Below are positions 36,207 through 44,014 of a DNA stretch of 64,000 nucleotides, piece by piece. Numbering within the stretch: position 1 is the stretch's first letter; every line of letters begins with the position of its first letter. The notes beneath the pieces are model-generated. The model saw only the letters and a list, made by a program, of their open reading frames with translations, was not told the origin of the DNA and searched no databases. A program made the translations under genes and the position numbers. The stretch lies in assembly GCF_003605405.2 (NCBI RefSeq), contig NZ_QYTW02000008.1, forward strand, positions 94,016 to 158,015. The letters run 5' to 3'. The stretch is from Siminovitchia terrae (GTDB lineage: Bacteria > Bacillota > Bacilli > Bacillales > Bacillaceae_C).

Positions 36207-37064
36207 ATGACCACATTTATAGATAAAATTAAGTTAAAGTATCATACTTTATCTTCCGGTCATAAAAAGGTAGGTAAATATGTACTTGATCAGCCACAGG
36301 AAGTTGCCATGAAATCGGCAAGTCAACTAGGAAAGGTTATTGGGGTTAGCGAAACTACTGTTATTCGATTTTGTTATGCCCTAGAATATAGTGGTTATAG
36401 TGAATTGCAAATAGAGGTAAGAAAGTATCTTATTTTTCATAAGAGCAGTCTACATTACTATCAAGCCGTTAATTCTGAGGATTCCAGCCAATCTAATTTT
36501 TTTGTTAAAAGTATGCAACGAGATCAAGATTATATTCATGCTGTTATCGAACAAATTAATGAAGAAGATTTATATCGAATCGCCAGGAGAATATACGATT
36601 CTAATAATATACTAGTAGCTGGCGTTCGGACCTCGTTCGCTTTAGCTAACTGGTTATCATTTACTTTGAATATCGTAAAGGGAAATTCACACTTAATTCA
36701 ACCGGGAGTCGATGATATTAACTATCTGTTATCAAACTTAGACAATCAAAGCGTTTTTATTGGTATAACATTTCACCGCTATTCATCAATGACTTTGGAT
36801 TTAGCGGAACTAGCAAAGAAACAAGGAGCTTATGTAATTGGAATTACGGACTCGGTTCTTTCTCCCCTTAACGAGTTCTCTGATATTATACTACCGATAA
36901 ACCTATCTACTTCAGCATCAGCTACATCAACTATTGATACCGGTCCCGCAGTATTGTCCCTCATAAACGCGATCGTAGGGGGCGTAGCTATTATTGATAA
37001 AGAAGAGTTTAAACATCGAAGAGAAGAATACGAGAAGTTTAATCCTGGACAATTTCTTATTTAG
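36207..37064 (+). CDS. RpiR/MurR-family transcriptional regulator
   Basis: 285 residues. The N-terminal ~75 residues form the HTH_6 domain (SASQLGKVIGVSETTVIRFCYALEYSGYSEL), and the C-terminal SIS domain (~125-260; ILVAGVRTSFALANW, VFIGITFHRYSSM, AYVIGITDS) normally binds phosphosugars. It starts at ATG 36207 after GACGGAG. It is divergent from the orphan SBP. Ligand and targets are unknown; amino-sugar or peptide catabolism is likely from the family. Confidence 0.87.
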   Translation: MTTFIDKIKLKYHTLSSGHKKVGKYVLDQPQEVAMKSASQLGKVIGVSETTVIRFCYALEYSGYSELQIEVRKYLIFHKSSLHYYQAVNSEDSSQSNFFVKSMQRDQDYIHAVIEQINEEDLYRIARRIYDSNNILVAGVRTSFALANWLSFTLNIVKGNSHLIQPGVDDINYLLSNLDNQSVFIGITFHRYSSMTLDLAELAKKQGAYVIGITDSVLSPLNEFSDIILPINLSTSASATSTIDTGPAVLSLINAIVGGVAIIDKEEFKHRREEYEKFNPGQFLI

Positions 37065-37182
37065 ACAAAGTTGAGGAAGAGCCGAAGAAAATCAAAATAC
37101 TTAAGAAGTACCATAGTGAAATGGTGCGCACGTATGTTTTTTAAAAAAGCTAGTTTAGACTTAATAAAATAGCCGTTGAAAA

Positions 37183-37216
37183 AAGCGTCAAAGAAAAACT
37201 TAGTGGCTTTGACGCT
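37183..37216 (-). terminator. Terminator (LysR side)
   Basis: A 10-bp stem AGCGTCAAAG / CTTTGACGCT with T6 on the minus strand. It lies 210 bases beyond the lysR stop and beyond att-like repeat 3. On the plus strand it could also stop RpiR read-through, but there the T run is weak. Confidence 0.55.
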
Positions 37217-37264
37217 CCTATTAAAAATCACTTTGTATTTACTTATGATAGAGCATAATGTAAT

Positions 37265-37313
37265 AAACCTCATTTACTTATGGTACAGCTCACCGTCACG
37301 CATCTAAATGAAG
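37265..37313 (-). repeat. rlmH-end att-like repeat 3
   Basis: On the minus strand ACGGT-GA-GCTGT, then ACCATAAGTAAATGAGG, corresponding to GELYHK-stop. It is the most diverged of the three copies but has the same dyad layout and direction as the rlmH 3' end. Confidence 0.7.
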
Positions 37314-37426
37314 ATTCTTTCGCCGGCTTCCAGTCCGTGGTTTTTAAGATATTTTCAAGATGAACCATATTATTTTTTTGCTACATACATCTTCTAATTT
37401 TAACTAAACTAATCGTACACTTATTG

Positions 37427-38323
37427 CTAAAAGAAATTTCTTATATTTTCTTCAATAAGGTCAACAAACCTTTCCGTAGCTCTATTTAAAGGAACATTTT
37501 TCAAATAACATATACCAATACTTCTTTTAGGTATAGGTTCCATTAAGGTCACTTCATGAAGTAGGCCTTTTCTCAAAAACTGTTCAGAGAATTCTTTTGT
37601 AACGCAAGCAACACCAAGATTAATCTTTGCAAATTCTAACAGAAGTTCATGTGAACCTAACTCAAATTCCGGCTGAATTTTAATTCCCTTTGTAAGGAAA
37701 AATTCTTCAACATATCTTCGGGAATTCGAATTGTCCAATAAAATAAGCGGGAACTTCACCAATTCCTCAAATTTCATTGGCTTAGAAAATACTTTTCGGT
37801 ATTTTTCGCCATATACAAAGGTATCTTGGATTTCCAGTAAAGGCTTTACTTCTAATGACTTGTCATCAATGGGAAGATTACAGATGGCGATGTTCACTTC
37901 TCCCGCTTTTAAGGCAGCTATAATTTCCCACGTTGTCCCATTGACTATTTTGAATTTAAGATTTGGATATCGATTATGAAAAGTTTCTAAATAGGGAAGT
38001 AAAAAGTATCGCGAAATAGTATCGCTAACCCCTATTTTAAACTCACCAAGGATTAAATTTTTAAATTCTAAAAGCTTTTCTTCACCAGCTTGTATAATTT
38101 GCAGTGCTGAACTGACATATTCAAATAATAAATTTCCTTCATCAGTTAGCGTTACACCTTTAGATAGCCGATTAAAAAGCCTTGTATCTAATTCCTTCTC
38201 TAATTGTGCAATTGATTGACTTATTGCTGGCTGTGACATATATAGCACTTTTGCCGCTTTAGAAAAGCTTTTATTTTTACCAACAGTATAAAAAAGATAA
38301 TATAAATCCAATTTGCCCACCAT
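37427..38323 (-). CDS. LysR-family transcriptional regulator
   Basis: 298 residues. N-terminal winged HTH (KNKSFSKAAKVLYMSQPAIS, then QLEKELDTRLFNR) and the periplasmic-binding-like effector domain (~90-298). The ATG at 38323 is chosen with AAGGGTGG upstream; an in-frame GTG at 38332 is the alternative. It is divergent from the CofE-like gene (166 bases apart), the usual position for a LysR activator of its neighbour. The ligand is unknown. Confidence 0.88.
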   Translation of the reverse strand: MVGKLDLYYLFYTVGKNKSFSKAAKVLYMSQPAISQSIAQLEKELDTRLFNRLSKGVTLTDEGNLLFEYVSSALQIIQAGEEKLLEFKNLILGEFKIGVSDTISRYFLLPYLETFHNRYPNLKFKIVNGTTWEIIAALKAGEVNIAICNLPIDDKSLEVKPLLEIQDTFVYGEKYRKVFSKPMKFEELVKFPLILLDNSNSRRYVEEFFLTKGIKIQPEFELGSHELLLEFAKINLGVACVTKEFSEQFLRKGLLHEVTLMEPIPKRSIGICYLKNVPLNRATERFVDLIEENIRNFF

Positions 38324-38488
38324 ATAATCCACCCTTATACCCCATATTAGATATATTGACTTTACTTATATCATTAAAAACCGTATATTACAAGAAGAGA
38401 CTGTTTGGATTGTTGATGTATTAGTATGATACTTTTAAAAAAATTGACCCTTTTTATCGAATATAGTTAGATTGCGAAGAAGGAGCGA

Positions 38489-39685
38489 ATGATTGTGGAA
38501 AGAGTTGTAGGAACTATTGCCAGGGGACTTCGTTGTCCCATAATCAATAAGGGAGATCGCATTGAAGATATCGTTGTTGATAGCGTATTAAAAGCAGCAG
38601 AAGTTGAAGGCTTTACAATTCAGAATAAAGATATTGTAACTGTTACAGAGTCGGTTGTGGCACGTGCACAAGGAAACTATGCCACCATTGACCATATTGC
38701 CAAAGATGTTCAAGCCAAATTTGGCGATGATACAATCGGTGTGATTTTCCCTATCCTTAGCCGTAACCGCTTTGCTGTTTGTCTTAGCGGTATCGCAAAA
38801 GGAGCCAAGAAAATCGTATTAATGCTAAGCTATCCTTCCGATGAAGTAGGCAATCATTTAGTGGATTTAGATACACTTGATGAAAAAGGGATAAACCCTT
38901 GGACAGATGTTCTAACAGAAAAGCAATTTCGTGAGCACTTTGGCTACAACAAACATACCTTCACAGGCGTAGATTATATTGATTATTACAAGTCTCTGGT
39001 TGAAGAATATGGAGTAGAATGCGAAGTAATCTTTTCAAATCATCCAAAGACGATTTTAGAGTACACAAAGAGTGTACTTTGTTGTGATATTCATTCACGG
39101 GATAGAACGAAAAGAATTTTAAGGGCTAATGGCGGCGAAAAAATTTATAGTCTCGATAATATTCTTTCTGAATCAATTGACGGAAGTGGTTTTAATGAGG
39201 CTTATGGTTTATTGGGCTCGAATAAGGCAACAGAAGATAGTGTAAAGTTATTCCCGCGCAATTGTCAGCCTGTCGTTGATAACATTCAAGAAATCCTGAA
39301 GGAAAAGACAGGTAAAACGGTTGAGGTAATGGTTTATGGTGATGGTGCATTCAAAGACCCTGTAGGAAAGATCTGGGAGCTGGCAGATCCGGTTGTTTCC
39401 CCTGCTTATACAGCTGGATTAGAAGGAACACCGAATGAAATTAAATTAAAGTACTTGGCTGACAATCAATTTGCTGACTTAAAAGGTGAAGAACTAAAAA
39501 AAGCCATCTCTAAGTACATTGATGAGAAAGAGGATGACTTAGTCGGAGCAATGGAAGCCCAAGGAACTACACCTCGGAGACTAACAGACCTAATCGGTTC
39601 ACTGTCCGATCTAACTTCAGGCAGCGGTGATAAAGGGACACCGATTGTCTTTATTCAGGGCTACTTCGACAACTACACAAAATAA
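38489..39685 (+). CDS. CofE-like (F420-0:gamma-glutamyl ligase family) protein
   Basis: 398 residues with the fold annotated as coenzyme F420-0:L-glutamate ligase in Firmicutes. N-terminal GTIARGLRCPIINKGD, VTESVVARAQGN, and the central GNHLVDL; C-terminal GDGAFKDPVGKIWELADPVV. Bacillaceae do not make F420 as far as is known, so the true reaction is probably an ATP/GTP-dependent amino-acid ligation on another acid (inference). ATG 38489 or GTG 38495: the GTG has better spacing to GAAGGAG. A strong terminator follows. It is likely regulated by the divergent LysR gene. Confidence 0.8.
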   Translation: MIVERVVGTIARGLRCPIINKGDRIEDIVVDSVLKAAEVEGFTIQNKDIVTVTESVVARAQGNYATIDHIAKDVQAKFGDDTIGVIFPILSRNRFAVCLSGIAKGAKKIVLMLSYPSDEVGNHLVDLDTLDEKGINPWTDVLTEKQFREHFGYNKHTFTGVDYIDYYKSLVEEYGVECEVIFSNHPKTILEYTKSVLCCDIHSRDRTKRILRANGGEKIYSLDNILSESIDGSGFNEAYGLLGSNKATEDSVKLFPRNCQPVVDNIQEILKEKTGKTVEVMVYGDGAFKDPVGKIWELADPVVSPAYTAGLEGTPNEIKLKYLADNQFADLKGEELKKAISKYIDEKEDDLVGAMEAQGTTPRRLTDLIGSLSDLTSGSGDKGTPIVFIQGYFDNYTK

Positions 39686-39929
39686 GGGTTACTAGGAAAA
39701 TCAACGAAAACCTATAGGACAAGGGAGAGTAACTCCTTTGTCCTATTTTTATGGCTGTCGTCAAGTAATACAAATTGGAATGATGTTTATAAGATAATTT
39801 TATTAATTCTTTTAATCGATACACCTTCTCTACATCATCGTTCAAGTCACAGCCTATATAATAGGTAACTAAATTACTCTCCAATATTTTTGTATTAAGT
39901 ATTTTTGAAGCTCTAGCAACAGTATTCAT
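39651..39929 (-). CDS. Small hypothetical protein (doubtful)
   Basis: 92-codon frame starting at ATG 39929 with a strong site (TTGGAGGATAT), encoding MNTVARASKILNTKILESN and onward. Its 3' part overlaps the terminator and the last 35 bases of the CofE-like gene on the other strand. Only the N-terminal half looks protein-like. Not recognised. It may be a truncated gene whose end was replaced at a cassette junction. Confidence 0.3.
   Translation of the reverse strand: MNTVARASKILNTKILESNLVTYYIGCDLNDDVEKVYRLKELIKLSYKHHSNLYYLTTAIKIGQRSYSPLSYRFSLIFLVTLILCSCRSSPE
39714..39750 (+). terminator. Terminator of the CofE-like gene
   Basis: Stem ATAGGACAAGGGA / TCCTTTGTCCTAT (one G-T pair) followed by TTTTT, ~30 bases after the stop at 39685. 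Confidence 0.85.
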
Positions 39930-40036
39930 ATATCCTCCAACTATCAAATATTCATGCTAGGAATTGCTAATTTCATAGAAAGTTATAACATATAAAAAAG
40001 CTTAACTAAATAAGTTAGGCTAATAATCTTAACAAA

Positions 40037-40081
40037 AAACCTCACTTACTTGTGATACGGTTCACCCCTCAGTATCCTAAA
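40037..40081 (-). repeat. rlmH 3' end, presumptive chromosomal att site
   Basis: The last codons of rlmH (GGTGAACCGTATCACAAGTAA) plus GTGAGG and a T run. S. aureus rlmH ends with GEAYHK and carries the SCC attB exactly here. Three diverged direct copies occur at 27.6, 29.6 and 37.3 kb. Confidence 0.8.
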
Positions 40082-40525
40082 CGCCCGATACACCTGCTCG
40101 ACCAAGATTAATCTCATCAACTGATGCGGAAAAGTCATTTTCGAAAAAGAGAGTGCTTCGTCCGCTCGCCGCATCACTTCGTTGCTCAATCCAAGGGATC
40201 CGCCGATAACAAAGACAACGCTGTTTTTCCCAGATGCAGACAGGCGGCCCAGATGCTCCGCGAATTGTTCGCTGCTCGCCTGTTTACCTTCGATCGCCAA
40301 GGCGATGACGTAGGCGTCGGGATGGATTTTGTCGAGGATACGATCTCCCTCTTTTTTCTTGATTTGCTGCATTTGGGTTTGGCTTAGCTTTTCAGGAGCT
40401 TTTTCGTCGGGGAGTTCAAGGATGTTGATTTTGGTGTAGGCCGAAAGGCGTTTGAGGTATTCATCAATGCCCTGTTTCATATGTTTTTCTTTTATTTTTC
40501 CGACTGAAATAATGGTGATGTTCAT
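40046..40525 (-). CDS. rlmH: 23S rRNA (pseudouridine1915-N3)-methyltransferase
   Basis: A SPOUT-class methyltransferase that modifies pseudouridine 1915 of 23S rRNA on the 70S ribosome (OrfX in staphylococci, YydA in B. subtilis). 159 residues from ATG 40525 (GGAAGG upstream; the TTG at 40534 is rejected), the exact family length. Visible: [15 protein letters not shown], the SAM-binding knot [13 protein letters not shown], and the C-terminal [20 protein letters not shown] with GEPYHK. Its 3' end appears to be a recombination site. Confidence 0.96.
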   Translation of the reverse strand: MNITIISVGKIKEKHMKQGIDEYLKRLSAYTKINILELPDEKAPEKLSQTQMQQIKKKEGDRILDKIHPDAYVIALAIEGKQASSEQFAEHLGRLSASGKNSVVFVIGGSLGLSNEVMRRADEALSFSKMTFPHQLMRLILVEQVYRAFRILRGEPYHK

Positions 40526-40581
40526 GTTGTCCAATTCCTTCCGTTAGATTACACACAGGTTACAAACATCCAGCAAACACT

Positions 40582-40637
40582 TTATCCACAGTGGTTATCC
40601 ACAGTGGTTATCCACATATCCACATTATTCATCCACA
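40582..40637. other. DnaA-box cluster
   Basis: Three perfect DnaA boxes TTATCCACA at 40582-40590, 40595-40603 and 40608-40616, spaced 13 bp. Two one-mismatch boxes follow at 40616-40624 (ATATCCACA) and 40629-40637 (TCATCCACA), again 13 bp apart. It lies between rlmH and the CxxH/CxxC gene, in the leader of rlmH. Confidence 0.75.
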
Positions 40638-40652
40638 TTTAGTGTGGGAATA

Positions 40653-40811
40653 TTAGTTCCCCACTATATATTCTGCCGGATTATTGCAATATTTACAGGG
40701 TGTGGGTAACCCGTTTTCCGCTTCCAGCTTCTCTAATATAGGTGCTGTCTCCTCTTCATCTACAATAATGTCTAACGCCAATTCAACATGTTCTTTACAA
40801 CAATAAATCAT
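40653..40811 (-). CDS. CxxH/CxxC small protein (YyzF-like)
   Basis: 52 residues, MIYCCKEHVELALDIIVDEE, then CKYCNNPAEY. The CCKEH and CKYC pairs form a likely zinc-binding knuckle; this family is known as CxxH/CxxC protein in the walR-rlmH region of Bacillaceae. AAGAGGACC lies just upstream of the ATG at 40811. It is located between htrA and rlmH. Role unknown. Confidence 0.85.
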   Translation of the reverse strand: MIYCCKEHVELALDIIVDEEETAPILEKLEAENGLPTPCKYCNNPAEYIVGN

Positions 40812-40968
40812 ACTTGGTCCTCTTTTCTACTAAAAATCATCATTTTTTACGGCATCAATCTTACTTGTTAACTGCTTCAATAATTGTGCGCATTACAGCC
40901 CCACCGCTCAATTTCTACCATCAACTGCCAAAATTTATCCACATTCATTTTACCATATAAAATATAAA

Positions 40969-40998
40969 AGCGGGAAAGCCTCCCAGGCCTTCCCGCTA
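40969..40998 (-). terminator. Terminator of the wal-htrA operon
   Basis: Stem AGCGGGAAGGCC / GGCTTTCCCGCT followed by TTTTAT on the minus strand, just after the htrA stop. Confidence 0.85.
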
Positions 40999-41003
40999 AC
41001 AGT

Positions 41004-42215
41004 TCATAATCTTGTCTCGTCCGTTAGATTGACGTTTGCATCTTGTTTTTTACCACCTCTATAGTAGGTGACTTTCATGGAGTCTCCGACTTTCTTCTTG
41101 TTGTACAGGTATTTTCGGAGTGCCACGACATCTTCGACGTCCTCACCATCCAGCGCAACAATGACATCCAGCTCTCTCAGCCCTGCTTTTGCTGCCGGTG
41201 AATTGGCCAATACTTGCTCGATCATGATACCAGATGTTATGTCTTTTGGAAGCTTCAATGTCTGCTCTTGGTGGTAGGCGGAGATTTCAGCGACATCCCG
41301 CAGCGTAACACCCATGGCTGGACGTTTTACTTCACCGTACTTTTCCAAGTCTTCGATGATCGGTATGACGTAATTAATTGGGATGGAAAAGCCGATTCCT
41401 TCAACGGCACTTTGAGCAATTTTCATGGAGTTGATGCCGACAACCTGACCAGCAATATTAACCAATGCTCCACCACTGTTTCCAGGGTTGATGGCCGCAT
41501 CAGTTTGAATGACTTCCGCATTCCAATCTGGCACGCCATCTCTATTAATATCGACAGGGACAGTTCGATTCACACCAGAAACAATTCCCTGTGTCACGGA
41601 GCCGGCGAATTCCAGACCGAGAGGATTTCCGATCGCCAGAACAGGCTCTCCGATATGTAAGGCATCAGAGTCTCCAAATTCATTCACAAATCCTTCTCCA
41701 ATATCTTTGGAACTGATTTCAACAACGGCAAGGTCTGTCCATACATCACTTCCCCGCTGCACACCCGGAACTTTTCTTCCATCCGAAAGCGTTACTTCCA
41801 GTTCGGTGGCATCTTCCACAACATGATGGTTTGTTACGATATAAGCCTTGTCCCCTTGTTTTTTATAAATAACGCCGGAACCGACTCCCACTGCCTGCTG
41901 ACCTTCCTGACCAGTTGTCCAGAAATTGGCTGTCTGGATATTAGTAATGCCCACAACGCCTTTTCCAGCCTTCTCTACAGCTTGCGTTACATCCGTTGTC
42001 ACATCTAGCGAAACCTGCTCTTTTGTTGACTTTCCTTCATTTTGTTGGATTGTCGTATTGTTTGGGTTTTCGTTGTTCTTTATCCCAAAAATTGATGGAG
42101 CCAGTATGGCAATAATCAATGCTCCGATCAGCCCGCCGATCAATCCCGTAAAAAAGCCCCCTCTGCCGCCTCGGTTTTTGAAACGGTTCGGACTATGATC
42201 ATCGTATAATCCCAC
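41004..42215 (-). CDS. htrC: HtrA-type serine protease (YyxA/HtrC)
   Basis: A membrane-anchored DegP/HtrA protease for envelope quality control. 403 residues: short cytosolic tail, one TM helix (~20-45), trypsin-like domain with the triad His in TNHHVV (~130), Asp in DLAVVE (~160) and Ser in NPGNSGGALVN (~245), then one PDZ domain (~300-395). The GTG start at 42215 is 191 bases after walJ, so it may have its own promoter. Its place after walJ is as in B. subtilis. Confidence 0.92.
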   Translation of the reverse strand: MGLYDDHSPNRFKNRGGRGGFFTGLIGGLIGALIIAILAPSIFGIKNNENPNNTTIQQNEGKSTKEQVSLDVTTDVTQAVEKAGKGVVGITNIQTANFWTTGQEGQQAVGVGSGVIYKKQGDKAYIVTNHHVVEDATELEVTLSDGRKVPGVQRGSDVWTDLAVVEISSKDIGEGFVNEFGDSDALHIGEPVLAIGNPLGLEFAGSVTQGIVSGVNRTVPVDINRDGVPDWNAEVIQTDAAINPGNSGGALVNIAGQVVGINSMKIAQSAVEGIGFSIPINYVIPIIEDLEKYGEVKRPAMGVTLRDVAEISAYHQEQTLKLPKDITSGIMIEQVLANSPAAKAGLRELDVIVALDGEDVEDVVALRKYLYNKKKVGDSMKVTYYRGGKKQDANVNLTDETRL

Positions 42216-42406
42216 TGCTCACCATTCCTTTCATTAGCATCCATGAAGATAAGTTTCCCTTCTATAAAGATAATTATAATCCGCCTGGCCAGAAAGCACA
42301 TAAAAAAACATTCTTATTCAAAAAAATGTAAAAAAGAAATGAAAATAAGCGGCCATTTAACCGATTATCTTCATTTCTTTTCCTTATTGGTTGAACCTTA
42401 AACCTT

Positions 42407-43201
42407 CTATACAGCAGTTAACCCTGTTGGTATGTACGGATCTGTATCAAAAAGATCCAACTGAGTGCCAGTTTCTATTCCTCTTGTAGCGAGCGTCTGT
42501 GTTACGCTCATCCTTGCCAAGTCTTTCATATTATTATCCTTGCTTAAGTGAGCAAGATAAATCCGTTTTGTCCGATCACCAATGACATCACTCATAGCAA
42601 GAGCCGCATCTTCATTGGAGACATGGCCAACATCGCTTAGTATTCTCCGTTTGATATTCCAGGGATACCTCCCCATCCTTAGCATCTCTGTGTCATGGTT
42701 GCTCTCAAAAATATAGACGTCAGCGTCCGAGATCATTCCTTTCATACGATCACTGACATATCCAGTATCTGTGATCAAAACAACCTTCTTTTCTCCAGTT
42801 CTGAAAATGTAAAACATTGGTTCAGCAGCATCATGCGACACACCAAACGATTCAATATCAAGGCTGCCAAAGGATTTCACTGTCTCCATGTCAAAAGTGA
42901 ATTTTTGATCAACAGCAATTTCCCCAACAAGGCCGTCCATTGCTTTCCACGTCCGTTCATTCGCGTAAACGGGCAGCTTGTATTTTCTCGCCATGGCCCC
43001 AAGCCCCTTGATATGATCGCTGTGTTCATGGGTAATGAAAATTGCGTCTAGCTTGGCCGGATCACGGTCAATCTGCTCCATCTGCTCACCGATTTTTTTA
43101 CAGCTCAACCCGGCATCTACAAGAAAGGAATGTTCCTTTGTCTCTATATAAAAAGCATTCCCTGAACTGCCACTTGCCAGTACGCTAAATTGCATCGACA
43201 T
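42407..43201 (-). CDS. walJ: MBL-fold exonuclease WalJ (YycJ)
   Basis: A metallo-beta-lactamase-fold nuclease linked to coordination of cell division and DNA metabolism. 264 residues; zinc motif [23 protein letters not shown] at the start, and [11 protein letters not shown]. The ATG at 43201 follows GGAGGTAAGATGA and adjoins the walI stop. Part of the walRKHIJ operon. Confidence 0.93.
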   Translation of the reverse strand: MSMQFSVLASGSSGNAFYIETKEHSFLVDAGLSCKKIGEQMEQIDRDPAKLDAIFITHEHSDHIKGLGAMARKYKLPVYANERTWKAMDGLVGEIAVDQKFTFDMETVKSFGSLDIESFGVSHDAAEPMFYIFRTGEKKVVLITDTGYVSDRMKGMISDADVYIFESNHDTEMLRMGRYPWNIKRRILSDVGHVSNEDAALAMSDVIGDRTKRIYLAHLSKDNNMKDLARMSVTQTLATRGIETGTQLDLFDTDPYIPTGLTAV

Positions 43202-44014
43202 TCATCTTACCTCCAATACCGATTTCCCACTTCCCGTGTTTTCCTGAATAATTTGTCCTTCAAATGCATTCACAAGCATTGACTCTTTCTCGCCTTCATG
43301 TTCGGCAACCACGTGCCAAGTTGGTGTCAGCACCTGAGATGCCTCCATATTGACAACCGTATAATAACCCAGCTCAGCTCGGACAATCTTGCTGTCCTGC
43401 TTCAGCAGCTTATTCCGGTAAATTGCCTCCACCGCACGAATTGCCGGCAATACCTCTTCTTTTTCACTGATTGGCTCAATCTTTTCAAGCATCGTCTGCT
43501 CATATGAATAGACTTCATTATTTTTCTCGACATAAAAAACGAGGTGTGCGCTTCTATTTTTAAAGAGCAATTTATCCTGGTGTTTTTGGTAAAAGGTAAT
43601 GGTCCCGGCTTTTTCATCATAGTTACCGAAGCCGTATTGGTCTCCGTAAAGAACATTATTTCGCACATACTGTTCCATCTCTTGAACATTAAGCTTATCC
43701 GGCACTTTGACGGGATTCGCCAGTTTAGAATAAATAATGGAGCCGTCTACAATGGTGGTAAACTGGTCCTTCAGCTTCTCAGTCTCTTTTTCACTGAAAA
43801 CCTTTGTGTTAGCACTCATATATTGGTCCCTGATCGGGTTTTTCGGAATGCCACTGTAATCAATACCGTCGTTGTGCAGGTTTTCTTCCAAAGAGACATC
43901 TGTCCTCACTTCGAGCTTGTTATCCTTTTGTTTATTCATCAATTGAGTCAGAAGGAAAATGTCGAGGATTAAGAATGCGATAATGAAAATGGTCTTCAGT
44001 CTACCCCAATCCAC
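43202..44014 (-). CDS. walI: WalI (YycI), negative regulator of WalK
   Basis: A membrane-anchored extracytoplasmic protein that, with WalH, holds WalK inactive. 270 residues with one N-terminal TM helix (FIIAFLILDIFLLTQL) and a YycH/YycI-type extracellular fold. The GTG start at 44014 overlaps the walH end by 14 bases, so it is translationally coupled. Confidence 0.92.
   Translation of the reverse strand: MDWGRLKTIFIIAFLILDIFLLTQLMNKQKDNKLEVRTDVSLEENLHNDGIDYSGIPKNPIRDQYMSANTKVFSEKETEKLKDQFTTIVDGSIIYSKLANPVKVPDKLNVQEMEQYVRNNVLYGDQYGFGNYDEKAGTITFYQKHQDKLLFKNRSAHLVFYVEKNNEVYSYEQTMLEKIEPISEKEEVLPAIRAVEAIYRNKLLKQDSKIVRAELGYYTVVNMEASQVLTPTWHVVAEHEGEKESMLVNAFEGQIIQENTGSGKSVLEVR

Noticed and set aside
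39651-39929. Small minus-strand ORF as a confident gene
   Set aside because: The start site is good, but the 3' half overlaps the terminator and end of the CofE-like gene, so only low confidence is given.
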